Of a stretch of 64,000 nt of DNA, positions 22,440 to 34,631 are shown in pieces. Every line of letters begins with the position of its first letter. Within the stretch, counting starts at the first letter, position 1. The notes beneath the pieces are model-generated. The model did no database searches, was not told the DNA's origin, and worked only from the letters and a program-made list of their open reading frames with translations. The position numbers and the translations under genes were made by a program. The stretch comes from Prinsepia uniflora (Eukaryota; Streptophyta; Magnoliopsida; Rosales; Rosaceae), in assembly GCA_032719365.1 (NCBI GenBank), contig CM064876.1, positions 57,345,864 to 57,409,863 of the forward strand, given 5' to 3'.

Positions 22440-25408
22440 TGACACGACCCATCCCAATCCCCCGGGGATTACCGTGGAATGTGTCATGCTCCCGTCTGAC
22501 AAGAGGTGTTAGACAAGGGATAACCTGATGCCACTGCCCAAACGGGCTTCTAGAGTGCGCAAGGATCGATGAAGGAGGTGTGCGATGTCCCAGTCTCTGC
22601 TGCAGTTGCATCCATAATCAACCTGAAGGGCATTAAAAACAAAAGCTGCGAGTGGACGAAAATAAATAAGTTCATTAAACACAGTTATAAGACATTTATT
22701 CCCTCCATAAAAACGTATGCATGCCACGAAAACCAGTAGTCCAAAACATTTGCTCAACAAGGCATTAGGGCCTTAGCTCAAAACCGTAAACCATAAACCC
22801 AACCGAAAAACCATTTCAGATATTCATTCATCCATAATTACCACATTACCATAACCGGCATCCCAGATTCCTAGCGTCCCAGATGCTTGACGTCTCAGAC
22901 GTCACATTTCAGGGTATAACCATAAGCTACGCGTGCTACCCGGGGTCTCAATCCCGAGTCCAATCCCCGAACCCTGCCCGGGTATAGCATCCCAGATGCC
23001 TAGTGTCCAGACGTCCAATCATAGCAATCCTGCTCCTGAGTCACTATACGGTCCGGTAGCTCCGCACAATGACCCCTTGCAAGCAATGCACCGTGATTTC
23101 CCCAGTGTCCTAGACACCTGGAGGAGACCTTCACATATTCTCGTATCAAGATGGTATATGGAAAATAGTTTTATTAAATCATTTCACACCATCTCAATGG
23201 GCCCTGCCCAAAAATTCCATAAAACATCACAATTCCATTTAGGGTCCCCGACCCGAAATCACGTTTATGAAAACAACTGGGCCTCATGCCCGATTCTGTA
23301 ATCACTGGGCCCACGACCCGAATTTGTAAACCAACTGGGCCCACGGTCCGATTATATAACTCCAATGGGTTGTACCGCGATTTCATAAATAATTGGGCCC
23401 CTGGCCCAATTTCATAAAGCAATTGGGCCCCTGGCCCGATTACGTAACTCAATTGGACTCCAAGTCCGAGGTTTCCAAAACAATTGGGCCTCATGCCCGA
23501 GTTTCTATTTCCAATTTCAAACCATTTCATGAAATCATATCCAAAGTCTTAAGTGTGGAAAATCAGTGTAAATCGGAAAAACCTCGATTTACGTGTAAGC
23601 ACGTAAATCGCCTCGAATTACGTGAAACCGTATAATTCACCAATATCAAAATCAACATCATACAATCACAATCATAATCCATATAAAACAGTTAAGCATG
23701 CATAGAATTTATAAAACCAAAGTCCACTCATAGACCGTTTAACTGTGTGCCTCGATACGCGTGCCATCGGCCTTCCTGGGCCCCGTCACTAACACCGTGA
23801 CTCCCAATCCTGTCCAAATCACATTAGAGGGTTACTAACTTCTTCATTAACATCCTAATCAAGTGTCGTAATTTTCCCGAATTTTTAACTATTTTTAAAC
23901 TCGACTTAAAACCTTCGGACATCCCGAACAATATCGAAATGGTGTCCGATCGACACGAAACCAATTCCAAAATGTTCGTTACAATAAATGGGACAAAATT
24001 TATGTTTACCTCACCTCGAGATTCTTGCTCACGCGCCGTCACGCGCCGCCGTGAATGGCTGCGCGTGAAACCCACGCGCCTGCTACAGTGTCATCGTCCC
24101 AACCCGTATGTCTGTAAAACGGGTCCAGTTGGTCCGCGAGATGACCCGAACTGTTCTCTGTCAATTCAACCTCAATCCTTTCAATTGAACATTCAAATAG
24201 ATTCGTTTTAAGTTCAATTAAAGGTCTGTAAACTCAATTACACGATTTCTTACCTAAAATCCAACGATTCAACGATGAACACCTGTCACTGTTCCTGCTT
24301 CGAATTCCATCGATTTCAAGTGGTTTCTTCCAATTGATCCACCCAGAAGTATAAGTGAACCATGGGAAACTCATTTCCCAAATCAATTTCATCGTTTGAT
24401 CACCCAATGATCACGACTCAACCTTGACTCAAGCTTACCGTCGTTTTGTCCGTTCAGAGTGAATTGGGCACCAATTTGCTTCCTTCTTTCCATGATTCTG
24501 ATCGTGGCACTCCCAGGAAGCTGAAAGTGAGCTCCAATTTGATCCTCAGGGCCTTAGGATTGAATTTCGAATTTTCCCTCTCAAATTCCAAAAATGGTTT
24601 TCCACGGTTTTCCCCTCTATCACTCGACCCTCAGTGTATCAGAATGAAGACCACTCAACTCTCATTCAGTTTAATCGACTTGTGCCATCCTAAAAGCTTG
24701 TGGAAGCCAACCTGGCCACTGAGACATGTTTCCCGCAAAGTTCGAATCTCGAATTAACAATAGTGTCCACATTGAGGAATGAATCAGCCATGTTCTGATG
24801 CCTATAAGGCTTTAAACAATCCATACTTTCCAGCACACAACTTGAATAATAAATTGGGCACTCAGAACCACCGCACATGGCGGTGCAGCACTTGTTCCCC
24901 GCGGTTGCTACAGTGACCAGGGGTAAAATGACCAAAATGCCCCTAGTTCAGAAATTACCAAAATGCCCCTCACGCATCTAGACCCGTAACTTGGTTATTC
25001 GAACTCCGATTGACGCGTGCCGCCTGTCTACGGACTCAGGGCATCGAGACCTTCCTAACGGTCCTCGGTCCTTGGCCATCGGACCTCCCGATCGAAAAGT
25101 CAACATAATCCCCCTTTTCGTCCAAATTACGAAAATGCCCTTGAACTTCCGAACGCCATAACTTCTTCCTCGAATGTCGGAATCGAACGTGCCACCAGTC
25201 TATGAACTCGTGACGTCCCAACTACGTCACAGTCATAGGTCAAAGTCCATTTGACTGCCCAATCAAAAAGTCAACATTTTGCCCACGCCTAGGGGCAAAA
25301 CGGTCATTTTGCACAATTCGTCCGATTTTACTCAACTAATCCCATATTAGTCATTCTAAATCATAATTAAATAATATTAAATCTCGATACTCGGGACGGG
25401 TCGTTACA
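22440..25408 (-). mobile_element. 3' LTR of gene-less minus-strand element L
   Basis: On the + strand it starts TGACACGACCC and ends GGGTCGTTACA, the reverse complement of a TGTAACGACCC...TGTCA LTR. It is 2969 bases long and very similar to the partner at 31661-34626. The main visible difference is a short indel near 22500-22520. It carries the hairpin array (about 23245-23515) and the GC-rich block near 24025-24090. The high similarity of the pair suggests a fairly recent insertion. Confidence 0.93.
23245..23515 (-). repeat. Hairpin array in the 3' LTR of element L
   Basis: Nine or so units such as GGGCCTCATGCCCGA, GGGCCCACGACCCGA, GGGCCCCTGGCCCGA and GGACTCCAAGTCCGA, spaced 30-45 bases. 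This is the same type of array as at 8861-9245 but read from the opposite strand. Stems again exchange G-C for A-T pairs together. Confidence 0.75.
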
Positions 25409-25425
25409 ACCTTCCCTCCTTAAAG
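25409..25425 (-). other. Polypurine tract of element L
   Basis: Read on the minus strand it is CTTTAAGGAGGGAAGGT, directly before the LTR start TGTAACG. Upstream on that strand is TTTCGAGGACGAAATTC, the usual end of gypsy pol, kept although no pol remains. Confidence 0.88.
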
Positions 25426-27845
25426 AATTTCGTCCTCGAAATTACCAATATCCTTATTCCATATCCACCTCGTGGAAAAACAATTCGACCTCATACCATG
25501 TGTACACCTGCACACCACATAAATCTCGTCTGAACTCAGACATCCCATCACGGTCTCTCACCGTACCGACCACACTCGAACACCACGAGTGAAATTGATC
25601 ACCTGATCCTTGTTAAAAATCGCTTAACAATTAAGCTGACTCCTTCAGCTAGACGGTTCCTTTCCATTGCTAATACATCCTTACATTTGCTCCCATTGGG
25701 AGTCACCAAATCCCACTTGTCAGTTCACGCTGACACTACCAGCCAAACTGTCACCACTAAGCTTTACCACCCTAGTAAAGCTCCAATCATCGACTAATCA
25801 GTGACAACACCTCATACCGTCACTCGCTCAAAGTAGCATAAGATCAACCACATGATCTCAATTCGTAGGGCAAGCCCAATCATGCGACATATATTAATCT
25901 CAATGTCCATAACTGCCGACTCCGTCAGCGAACCATGACGCTGGAAATATCTCGGCATGATAATATTACACAAGGCTAGTCGTAGTTACACTGACCACCA
26001 ATTCACTCATCCTGAGTGTTCGTATACCTTCAACTTACTCAATCAAGTGGTGTAATTGGAACACATTGAATTCTAGCCCAGCAGTGATCACACATCTCAA
26101 CACTAGAGTTCCACTAGCCATCCATGGCTAAGAGTACCTGCTCATACGATCACTGAACCCAACAAAATCACTCTGCTCAGCGCACAGTATCCAATATGCA
26201 GTCCACAATCACAACCAAACAAATGATATCGGAACCAAGCCGATTACCAACCCGTTTAATCACACACCACTGGTACATCCCATGTACCGCCACTAGGCAC
26301 CACTCAGCCTATCCAATATCGATCCTCGTACAACGTACCTTGTACGTACATCTATCCATCAATCCGCTACAACCACCTAGGTCGTGGCCAAACACGTTCT
26401 AATTACTCTAGAGTCCATCTGTTAGATTCTGTACCAGAAAGATCAAAACTCCGACCCAAAATCCATTTCCAAATTCGAATCCGAAATCATTATTCCATAA
26501 GCTAGCATTGGAATAATCATTCCGCACCCAAATCCAGTAATTCACTTTCGAGCTCCGAAATCGAATCCCGAATCGTCACCTAGAAATTCGATTCCAAAAC
26601 CCAAAATCTCGTTCACGTCTACCGAGACGTACCAAAACCGAACCTATCGGTTATCTGCTCAAAACACTCGATTGACTTCATAGGGAAGCCAATCCCAATC
26701 TCCACACGTCTAAAGTTGACAAAATCCGACCACTTCGGAAACCTACTCACCTGAGTAACAAACCATATGGGACTCATTTCGAAAAGAGTTTAGTCCCTAC
26801 ATCCTCAACTCAAACATCCAAGTAAGAGTGATAACTCTCCACCTATCTGGATCATCAAGATCACGATCTAGATCCATCACTATGTCACCCGACCAGTAAC
26901 ATCCCGATTCTAGATCGCCACTATGCCCAAAGTCCACAACATCACAATTCAGATCCACCTAGGATCCACACATGCTCACGTCACTAACAATCCATCTGAA
27001 GACTAATCGTAGGGTCTTACACCATCTTGAATCCTTTGTCAAATTTCCATAGGTGGAATGGTGACCCCGATTTTCACCACCAAATCCAGAATTATACACA
27101 ACTCTTTGTGTCTAATGACCCAAGGTCAATCATGAGTCCACCAACCAATACACGCTCAACGTACTGGTAACAACAATTAATGTCTGCCATGGAAGAAAAT
27201 AAGAAGTCAATCCCAATGACTTCAGGATACCTACCACCAATGCTGAAACGAGCACTCCTCTCGTCCCACAATCACAACTCTCCTCGAAACTAAGGTTCCA
27301 ACCGTGTTGGAAACTGACATGCTCCCAATGAGATGTCATGTCCAACCACTAGACTGCCCACATCCTCACCTTTACAGGTTCAACACTCGATTTTCCAAGT
27401 TATTCACAAATACAAAATTCCACCTCAACACCACCAATGATTTTCCCCGACTTTTCCAATTCCAATAATTTCCTTGTACTTTCTGGGGATATTAGAAATA
27501 TACAAACTTACCAATTTCGGAGTTGGCAACAACTCCCCAAATCCACTAATTCTCATGACTTAGGAGACGTCATCCCAAGATTCCTCAAGTCTCAATCATA
27601 CCTTTTTATCCATTCATCACTTGTCATCTCATAACTGTTGTGACTTATCCCAACACGTCACAAACTCCACTGGATCCTATCCAGTCCACGATTTAGTCAT
27701 TACCAACCTTTAAATACCGAACATATGTCCAGCATGACGGAGTCACACCCCAACTCGTGGCTCATCGTCATCACGATCACTGACACCAGCACCAACGCCA
27801 GTATCACTGACATTTGCCTCAATACACAGGCATCCGTACATCCAT
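25409..27845 (-). mobile_element. Interior of element L, part 1 (no coding capacity)
   Basis: About 2.4 kb of non-coding sequence between the polypurine tract and a nested solo LTR. No gag, protease, RT or integrase motif appears in any frame. The stretch at about 26420-26640, read on the minus strand, resembles the body of the LTR at about 6300-6440 (GGTGCGGAATG, TTATTCC and related blocks), so LTR-derived sequence sits inside the element. Such gene-less elements with long LTRs are known as LARDs and need proteins from an autonomous relative. Confidence 0.8.
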
Positions 27846-28372
27846 TGTAACGACCCGTCCCAAATTCCTAGATTAGATTAGTGACTAATCATGATTAGTG
27901 AGGCTAATCCGTGATTAGTAGAGCGAAATCGGACGAACGATGCGAAATGACCGTTTTGCCCCTGATGGTGGCAAAACGTTGACTTTTCAATCGGGGCGGT
28001 CAAATGGACTTTGACCGATGACCGTGACGTAGTTTGTGACGTCACGAGTTCATAGACAGGTGGCACGTTCAATTCCGACGTTCGAGGAGGAAGTTATGAC
28101 GTTCGGAAGTTTAGGGGCATTTTGGTAATTTTGGATAAAATGAGTCAAATGTTGACTTTTTGACCGGGAGGTCCGATGGCCGAGGGCCGAAGACCGTTAC
28201 GTAGATAAGGACGATACGAATCCGTAGACAGGCGGCACGTCGAATTCGGACGTTCGACGGCGAAGTTACGGTTCACGGAAGTTCCCGATTACTATTCACG
28301 ACGGCACGTTTTACGAGACAAAAAGTGCAGTTTTGTCTCTAGTGGGCCCAGATATTTAATGGAGGCCCAATG

Positions 28373-28396
28373 GATGAGTGACACTTGTCACCCATC
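28373..28396. repeat. 11-bp LTR palindrome, third copy (one mismatch)
   Basis: Arms GATGAGTGACA and TGTCACCCATC. One substitution relative to the perfect copies leaves a possible G-T pair. Confidence 0.8.
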
Positions 28397-29700
28397 CACT
28401 GGCCAACCTCACCCACTCATGCACCAAACCCATTCACCGTGCATCCATTTTCCATTTTTCCTCCATCCATTACCCGATCCCATTTCACCCAAAATCCCAA
28501 AACCTTCATCCCTTATGATCTGAGGAACCAGGAGAGTGAGAGAGGAGGACTAGGACGGCAGCTGGTGGCTGGAACCGCCGTGGGCGGTGGCGGGAGCCCA
28601 AAACCCGATCGGGTACCCGGTAAGCCGTTTTTCCTCATTTTTCGATGTGAGCTTTATGGTTGGTTTTAAATGATTAGGGAATGATTATTAGGATGCTAGG
28701 AAGGTTTTAGGACGGTTTTGGTGAGGGTTAACGGCTGAGAAGCCGTGGGGGACCGATCGGAAAAATGGGACCGTGAGGTCCATTTCGAACCAAGGGGTTT
28801 CGGGTAGTTTTTCCTAGGTTTCTTGATTAGGATAGATTGGAAATGAGAAAATAGAAATTTAGAAATTGGAATGGAAGAAATCGGACCGAAAATGAGGGAG
28901 TCGGAGGCCTGGACCGGTTACGCCGGTCCAGTTGCAGAAACGAACCGGACCAGCCGGTCTGAACCGGCCGTCGAGAGGTTGAAGGAGTACTGTTCACAGG
29001 CGCGTGGCTCCCACGCGTAGCCACTTCAGGCGGCGCGTGCGGGCGCGTGCTAGGGTATTTGGGGATGGTTCCAAAATACGAAATCATCTATTCGATGTAA
29101 CGAACATTTTGGGACTGGTTTCGTGTCGATCGGACACCGTCTCGATATGTTTCGGGGCATCGGAAGGTTTAGGTTCGGGATTAAAAATAGTTAAAAATAC
29201 GGGAAAATTACGGGGCTTTAGTGGGAGGTTAATTAAGTAGTTAGTAACCTTCTATTACGATTTGGACAGGTTTGGGAGTCCCGGTGACGGTGATCGGCTC
29301 GGGGAGCCGTATGGCACGCAAATCGAGGCGGCAGCTCGGACGGTCTGTGAGTGGACCTTGTTTTCTAAATTGGTGCATGCATAAATGTTTATTATATGTT
29401 TTATTACTTGTTTGATGATGCCATGGGTGCATTTGTATGTGGTTACGTATAAGCACGTATTTCGAGGTTTCGGCCTTATACGGTGCTTATACGGGTCTGT
29501 ATTTCTTTATTGATTTAAATGAACTGAATTTGGATTTCAAAATGATAAACTCGGGTATGAGACCCATTTGGTTTTGTCTCGGGCATATGACCTCAGATTC
29601 CGGGCACGGTGCCCAGTTGGCGTCCTATGTTCGGGTACGAGACCCAGTCACTTTACGGTTTTGATTTCGGGTCAGGGAACCTTAAATGGATTCCCAGGTT

Positions 29701-29937
29701 CATGACGGTTTATGGGAACCGGCATGAACCCTTGTTCTGGTATCATGGTTCATGACGGTTTATGGGAACCGGCATGAACCCTTGTTGGTTATTACGGTAC
29801 ATGACGGTTTATGGGAACCGGCATGTTACCTGGTTATGTTATTACAGTACATGACGGTTTATGGGAACCGGCATGTTACCTGATTATGGATATTATGGAT
29901 CATGACGGTTCAGGGGAACCGGTCATGAATGTTTATG
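29701..29937 (+). repeat. 50-bp tandem repeat, 5 units, in solo LTR
   Basis: Units begin CATGACGGTTTATGGGAACC at 29701, 29751, 29800, 29850 and 29901 (the last slightly divergent). The related LTR at 7292-10111 has only two comparable units near 9268-9345, so copy number has changed between LTRs. Confidence 0.9.
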
Positions 29938-30606
29938 TTATGTATATATATGTTCGTCTACCTTCCTTTATATGTTCTACTATCTCCTCCGGGGAGGGTC
30001 GTTGGCCTGGGTGGACCCCGGAGTAGTCACGGAGCACCGACTGAGTGGAGTCACCCCCCAGTTGGGTTCCTTACTCTCAGGAAGGCTATGATTACTATTA
30101 CCTCGGGTAGGGTCAGTGGTCTACGGACATTGATCTTGACTTTGAGATGACTCGGATTGAGACCCGGGTAGCGCGCGCGTGGCTTTGGATACCGTGACAG
30201 GATTGGTTGTGTGACTTATATATATGTATGTGATGGATATATGATATATGATATGTGGTGTGTACAGGTGTGCACAGGATTTGGGCAGTGGCCCGTATGG
30301 TCGTTTTTATTGTGGTCCTTTCGACCTTAGTTTATATCTGCTTTGGGCTTCGTCCCACATATGGTTTGTTTTGGATAAATGGTTTTCGAATGCATGCATG
30401 CTTTTTAGTGGAGGGTACAAATGTCTTTCTCGTTAAAATGTTTTTATAAACTTTTGTTTTGTCCACTCACAGTTTTTAATGTTTTGACTGCCCTTCAGGT
30501 TGACATCGGATGTGGGCTGTAGCAGAGACCGAGATATCACATGCCTCCTCCGGATCCTGGCGTACTCTGATAGCCCGGGGAGGGCAAGGGTCGAAATTAT
30601 CCCTTG

Positions 30607-30625
30607 TCTGACACTCCGTGTCAGA
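30607..30625 (+). repeat. Conserved terminal stem-loop of LTR
   Basis: TCTGACAC-TCC-GTGTCAGA forms a perfect 8-bp stem, about 55 bases before the LTR end. Near-identical or longer-looped versions occur at equivalent places in the other LTRs (for example 10040, 7190-7225, 36005-36055). Confidence 0.85.
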
Positions 30626-30679
30626 CGGGAGCAGGGTCATCCCGCACTAATCCCGGGGGGATTGGGATGGGTCCTGTCA

Positions 30680-31646
30680 TCTATACTAGCACACGAATGT
30701 CTACATTAACACACTGTGTGCAAAGTTGATACCCTGGATCTCCGTTCATACCGAACGACGATCCCGTATCACCACTCGTACCCCAAGACTATGGGTACCT
30801 CCAATTTGGCCATCCGCACATCAGGATAATGAACGTTCCCTGAACGTCCCCTGATCCTTAAGTGTTAAAACCACACTAACTACCCTCGATAGCTAGTCAT
30901 CTCGACACAACTGTCGACCAACAGTCATCGCTGTCAAGATCCGTATCCACACCTCACACTATTATTCGATCCAACACGGAAATCCACAACTTATCCCATA
31001 ACCGTATCCGTGGATTGAATCCCAGAATCCTGACTAGACTCATTAGAGTCATCCACATGGTCATCCATGACCTCAGCCGCTTGTCACAACACAAGTTCTC
31101 ATTTAAAGTTCACTTTTCCAGTCCATCAATTATAAATTAGGGTTCCAAAATCACACCCTAGGGTTCCACCTAACCCAACTGCCTTCTTCAATAAAATCCA
31201 CAACCTGACCGACTCCGCAGTCCTGACATCGTATAGACGTCAATTCCAATCCAATCATCAACTCATCGTGGGTTCCACCATGAAGGTCATCGGCCAACTC
31301 CGATGCACCAACACCCCGTACACTAGCCATCACTACTAGGGTCCATATTTTCGACCATTACTCAACTAAGTTTCGCATTTCCATAACATTATTCAAATGG
31401 GGTTCCCTGAACCCAGCTGTGCCCAGTAGCACAACAATCCATCACCACATGACCGAACTGACGGTCCCACATTACTAGTTCATCGCACACAACCCCACTT
31501 GGGTTGAATCGCATTAACGCACGACCTATCAGGCCAAACGTACTCTATCCACTATTCAAGGTCAAAACTATCTATCAGGTTGACAACGAAACTGCAGCCC
31601 AAAGAGACATCACACCCTCGACTTTTGCGCACAAACGAGCAAACCT
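30680..31646 (-). mobile_element. Interior of element L, part 2 (no coding capacity)
   Basis: Non-coding continuation of the element interior between the nested solo LTR and the primer-binding site. No recognisable gag where gag should lie just downstream of the PBS. Confidence 0.78.
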
Positions 31647-31658
31647 GCTCTGATACCA
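31647..31658 (-). other. Primer-binding site (tRNA-iMet) of element L
   Basis: The + strand reads GCTCTGATACCA. The complement TGGTATCAGAGC is two bases from the 5' LTR end, so element L lies on the minus strand. Confidence 0.92.
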
Positions 31659-31660
31659 CT

Positions 31661-34626
31661 TGACACGACCCATCCCAATCCCCCGGGGATTACAGTGGAA
31701 TGTGTCATGTTCCCGTCAGACAAGGTATAACCTGATGCCACTGCCCAAACGGGCTTCCAGAGTGCGCAAGGATCGATGAAGGAGGTGTGCGATGCCCCAG
31801 TCTCTGCTGCAGTCGCATCCGTAATCAACCTGAAGGGCATTAAAAAAAAGCTGTGAGTGGACGAAAATAAATAAGTTCATTAAACACAATTATAAGACCT
31901 TTATGCCCTCCATAAAAACGTATGCATGCCACGAAAACCAGTAGTCCAAAACATTTGCTCAACAAGGCATTAGGGCCTTAGCCCAAAACCGTAAACCATA
32001 AATCCAACCGAAAAACCATTTCAGAGATTCATTCATCCATAATTACCACATTACCATAACCAGCATCCCAGATGCCTAGCGTCCCAGACGCTTGACGTCC
32101 TAGACGTCACATTTCATGGTATAACCATAAGCTATGCGTGCTACCCGGGGTCTCAATCCCGAGTCCAATCCCCAAACCCTGTCCGGGTATAGCATCCCAG
32201 ATGCCTAGTGTCCAGACATCCAATCATCGCAATCCTGCTCCTGAGTCACTATACAGTCCGGTAGCTCCGCACAATGACCCCTTGCAAGCAATGCACCGTG
32301 ATTTCCCCAGTGTCCTAGACACCTGGAGGAGTCCTTCACATATTCTCGTATCAAGATGGCATATGGAAAACAGTTTTATTAAATCATTTCACAACATCTC
32401 AATGGACCCTGCCCAAAATTTCCATAAAACATCACAATTCCATTTAGGGTCCCCGACCCGAAATCACGTTTATGAAATCAACTGGGCCTCATGGCCGATT
32501 CTGTAAATCACTGGGCCCACGAATCTAATTTGTAAACCAACTGGGCCCACGGCCCGATTATATAACTCCAATGGGTCGTAGCCCGATTTCATAAATAACT
32601 GGGCCCCTAGCCCGATTTCATAAAGCAATTAGGCCCCTGGCCCGATTACGTAACTCAATTGGACTCCAAGTCCGAGGTTTCCAAAACAATTGGGCCTCAT
32701 GCCCAAGTTTCTCTTTCCAATTTCAAACCATTTCATGAAATCATATCCAAAGTCTTAAGTATGGAAAATCAGTGTAAAACCGGAAAAACCTCGATTTACG
32801 TGCAAGCACGTAAATCGCCTCGAATTACGTGAAACTGTATAATTTACCAATATCCAAATAAACATCATACAATCACAATCATAATCCATATAAAACAGTT
32901 AAGCATGCATAGAATTTATAAAACCAAAGTCCACTCACAGACCGTTTAACCGTGTGCCTCAATACGCGTTCCATCGGCCTTCCCGGGCCCCGTCACTAAC
33001 ACCGGGACTCCCAATCCTGTCCAAATCACATTAGAGGGTTACTAACCTCTTCATTAACATCCTATTCAAGTCCCGTAATTTTCCCGAATTTTTAACTATT
33101 TTTAAACTCGACTTAAAACCTTCGGACATCCCGAACAATATCGAAATGGTGTCCGATCGACATGAAACCAATTCCAAAATGTTCGTTACAATAAATGGGA
33201 CAAAATTCATGTTGACCTCACCTCGAGATTCTTTCCCACGCGCCGTCACGCGCCGCTGTGAATGGCTGCGCGTGAAACCCACACGCCTGCTACAGTGTCA
33301 TCGTCCCAACCCGTATGTCTGTAAAACGGGTCCAGTTGGTCCGTGAGATGACCCGAACTGTTCTCTGTCAATTCAACCTCAATCCTTTCAATTGAACATT
33401 CAAATAGATTCGTTTTAAGTTCAATTAAAGGTCTGTAAACTCAATTACACGATTTCTTACCTAAAATCCAACGATTCAACGATGAACACCCGTCACTGTT
33501 CCTGCTTCGAATTCCATCGATTTCAACTGGTTTCTTCCAATTGATCCACCCAGAAGTATAAATGAACCATGGGAAACTCATTTCCCAAATCAATTTCATC
33601 GTTTGATAACCCAATGATCACGACTCAACCTCGACTCAAGCTTACTGTCGTTTTGTCCGTTCAGAGTGAATTGGCCACCAATTTGCTTCCTTCTTTCCAT
33701 GATTTTGATCGTGGCACTCCCAGGAAGCTGAAAGTGAGCTCCAATTTGATCCTCAGGGCCCTAGGATTGAATTTCGATTTTTCCCTCTCAAATTCCAAAA
33801 ATGGTTTTCCATGGTTTTCCATGGTTTTCCCCTCTATCACTCGACCCTCAGTGTATCAGAATGAAGACCACTCAACTCTCATTCAGTTTAATCGACTTGT
33901 GCCATCCTAAAAGCTTGTGGAAGCCAACCTGGGCACTGAGACATGTTTCCCGCAAAGTTAGAATCTCGAATTAACAATGGTGTCCACGTTGAGGAATGAA
34001 TCAGCCATGTTCTGATGCCTATAAGGCTTTAAACAATCCATACTTTCGAGCACACAACTTGAATAATCAATTGGGCACTCAGAACCACCGCACATGGCAG
34101 TGCAGCACTTGTTCCTCGCGGTTGCTACAGTGACCAGGGGTAAAATGACCAAAATGCCCCTAGTTCAGAAATTACCAAAATGCCCATCACGCATCTAGAC
34201 CCGTAACTTGGTCATTCGAACTCCGATTGACGTGTGCCGCCTGTCTACGGACTCAGGGCATCGAGACCTTCCTAACGGTCCTCGGTCCTCGGCCATCGGA
34301 CCTCCCGATCGAAAAGTCAACATAATCCCCCTTTTCGTCCAAATTATGAAAATGCCCTTGAACTTCCGAACGTCATAACTTCTTCCTCGAATGTCGGAAT
34401 CGAACGTGCCACCTGTCTATGAACTCATGACGTCTCGAACTACGTCACGGTCATCGGTCAAAGTCCATTTGACTGCCCAATCAAAAAGTCAACATTTTGC
34501 CCACGCCTAGGGGCAAAACGGTCATTTTGCGCAATTCGTCCGATTTCACTCAACTAATCCCAGATTAGTCATTCTAAATCATAATTAAATAATATTAAAT
34601 CCCGATACTCGGGACGGGTCGTTACA
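31661..34626 (-). mobile_element. 5' LTR of element L
   Basis: TGACACGACCC to GGGTCGTTACA on the + strand, 2966 bases, the partner of 22440-25408. The hairpin array lies at about 32490-32710. Differences from the partner are scattered single substitutions, a short deletion near 31720, and small insertions such as a duplicated TTTTCCATGG near 33810. The element ends at the GTGTG duplication at 34627-34631. Confidence 0.93.
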
Positions 34627-34631
34627 GTGTG

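Larger units (their letters stand above)
27846..30679 (+). mobile_element. Solo gypsy LTR nested in element L
   Basis: Starts TGTAACGACCCGTCCC and ends GGGTCCTGTCA, 2834 bases. The likely target duplication has one mismatch (TCCAT at 27841-27845, TCTAT at 30680-30684). The sequence on both sides continues the interior of element L. It includes the palindrome at 28373, a GC-rich block near 29005-29050, hairpin units near 29548-29655, a 50-bp tandem array at 29701-29937 and the terminal stem near 30607. It serves as the intact reference for the headless LTR at 7292-10111. Confidence 0.87.

Noticed and set aside
22933..23301. 122-codon frames at 22933 and 32138
   Set aside because: Paired LTR copies. 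The translated text spans the hairpin array and lacks any motif.
24446..24757. 103-codon frame in the 3' LTR of element L and its counterpart at 33569-33910
   Set aside because: Both are the same LTR sequence. Conservation follows from the recent LTR duplication, not from coding selection.
27130..27345. Minus-strand frame in element L as a remnant gag or envelope
   Set aside because: No capsid, zinc knuckle or other motif. It is short and breaks quickly in both directions.
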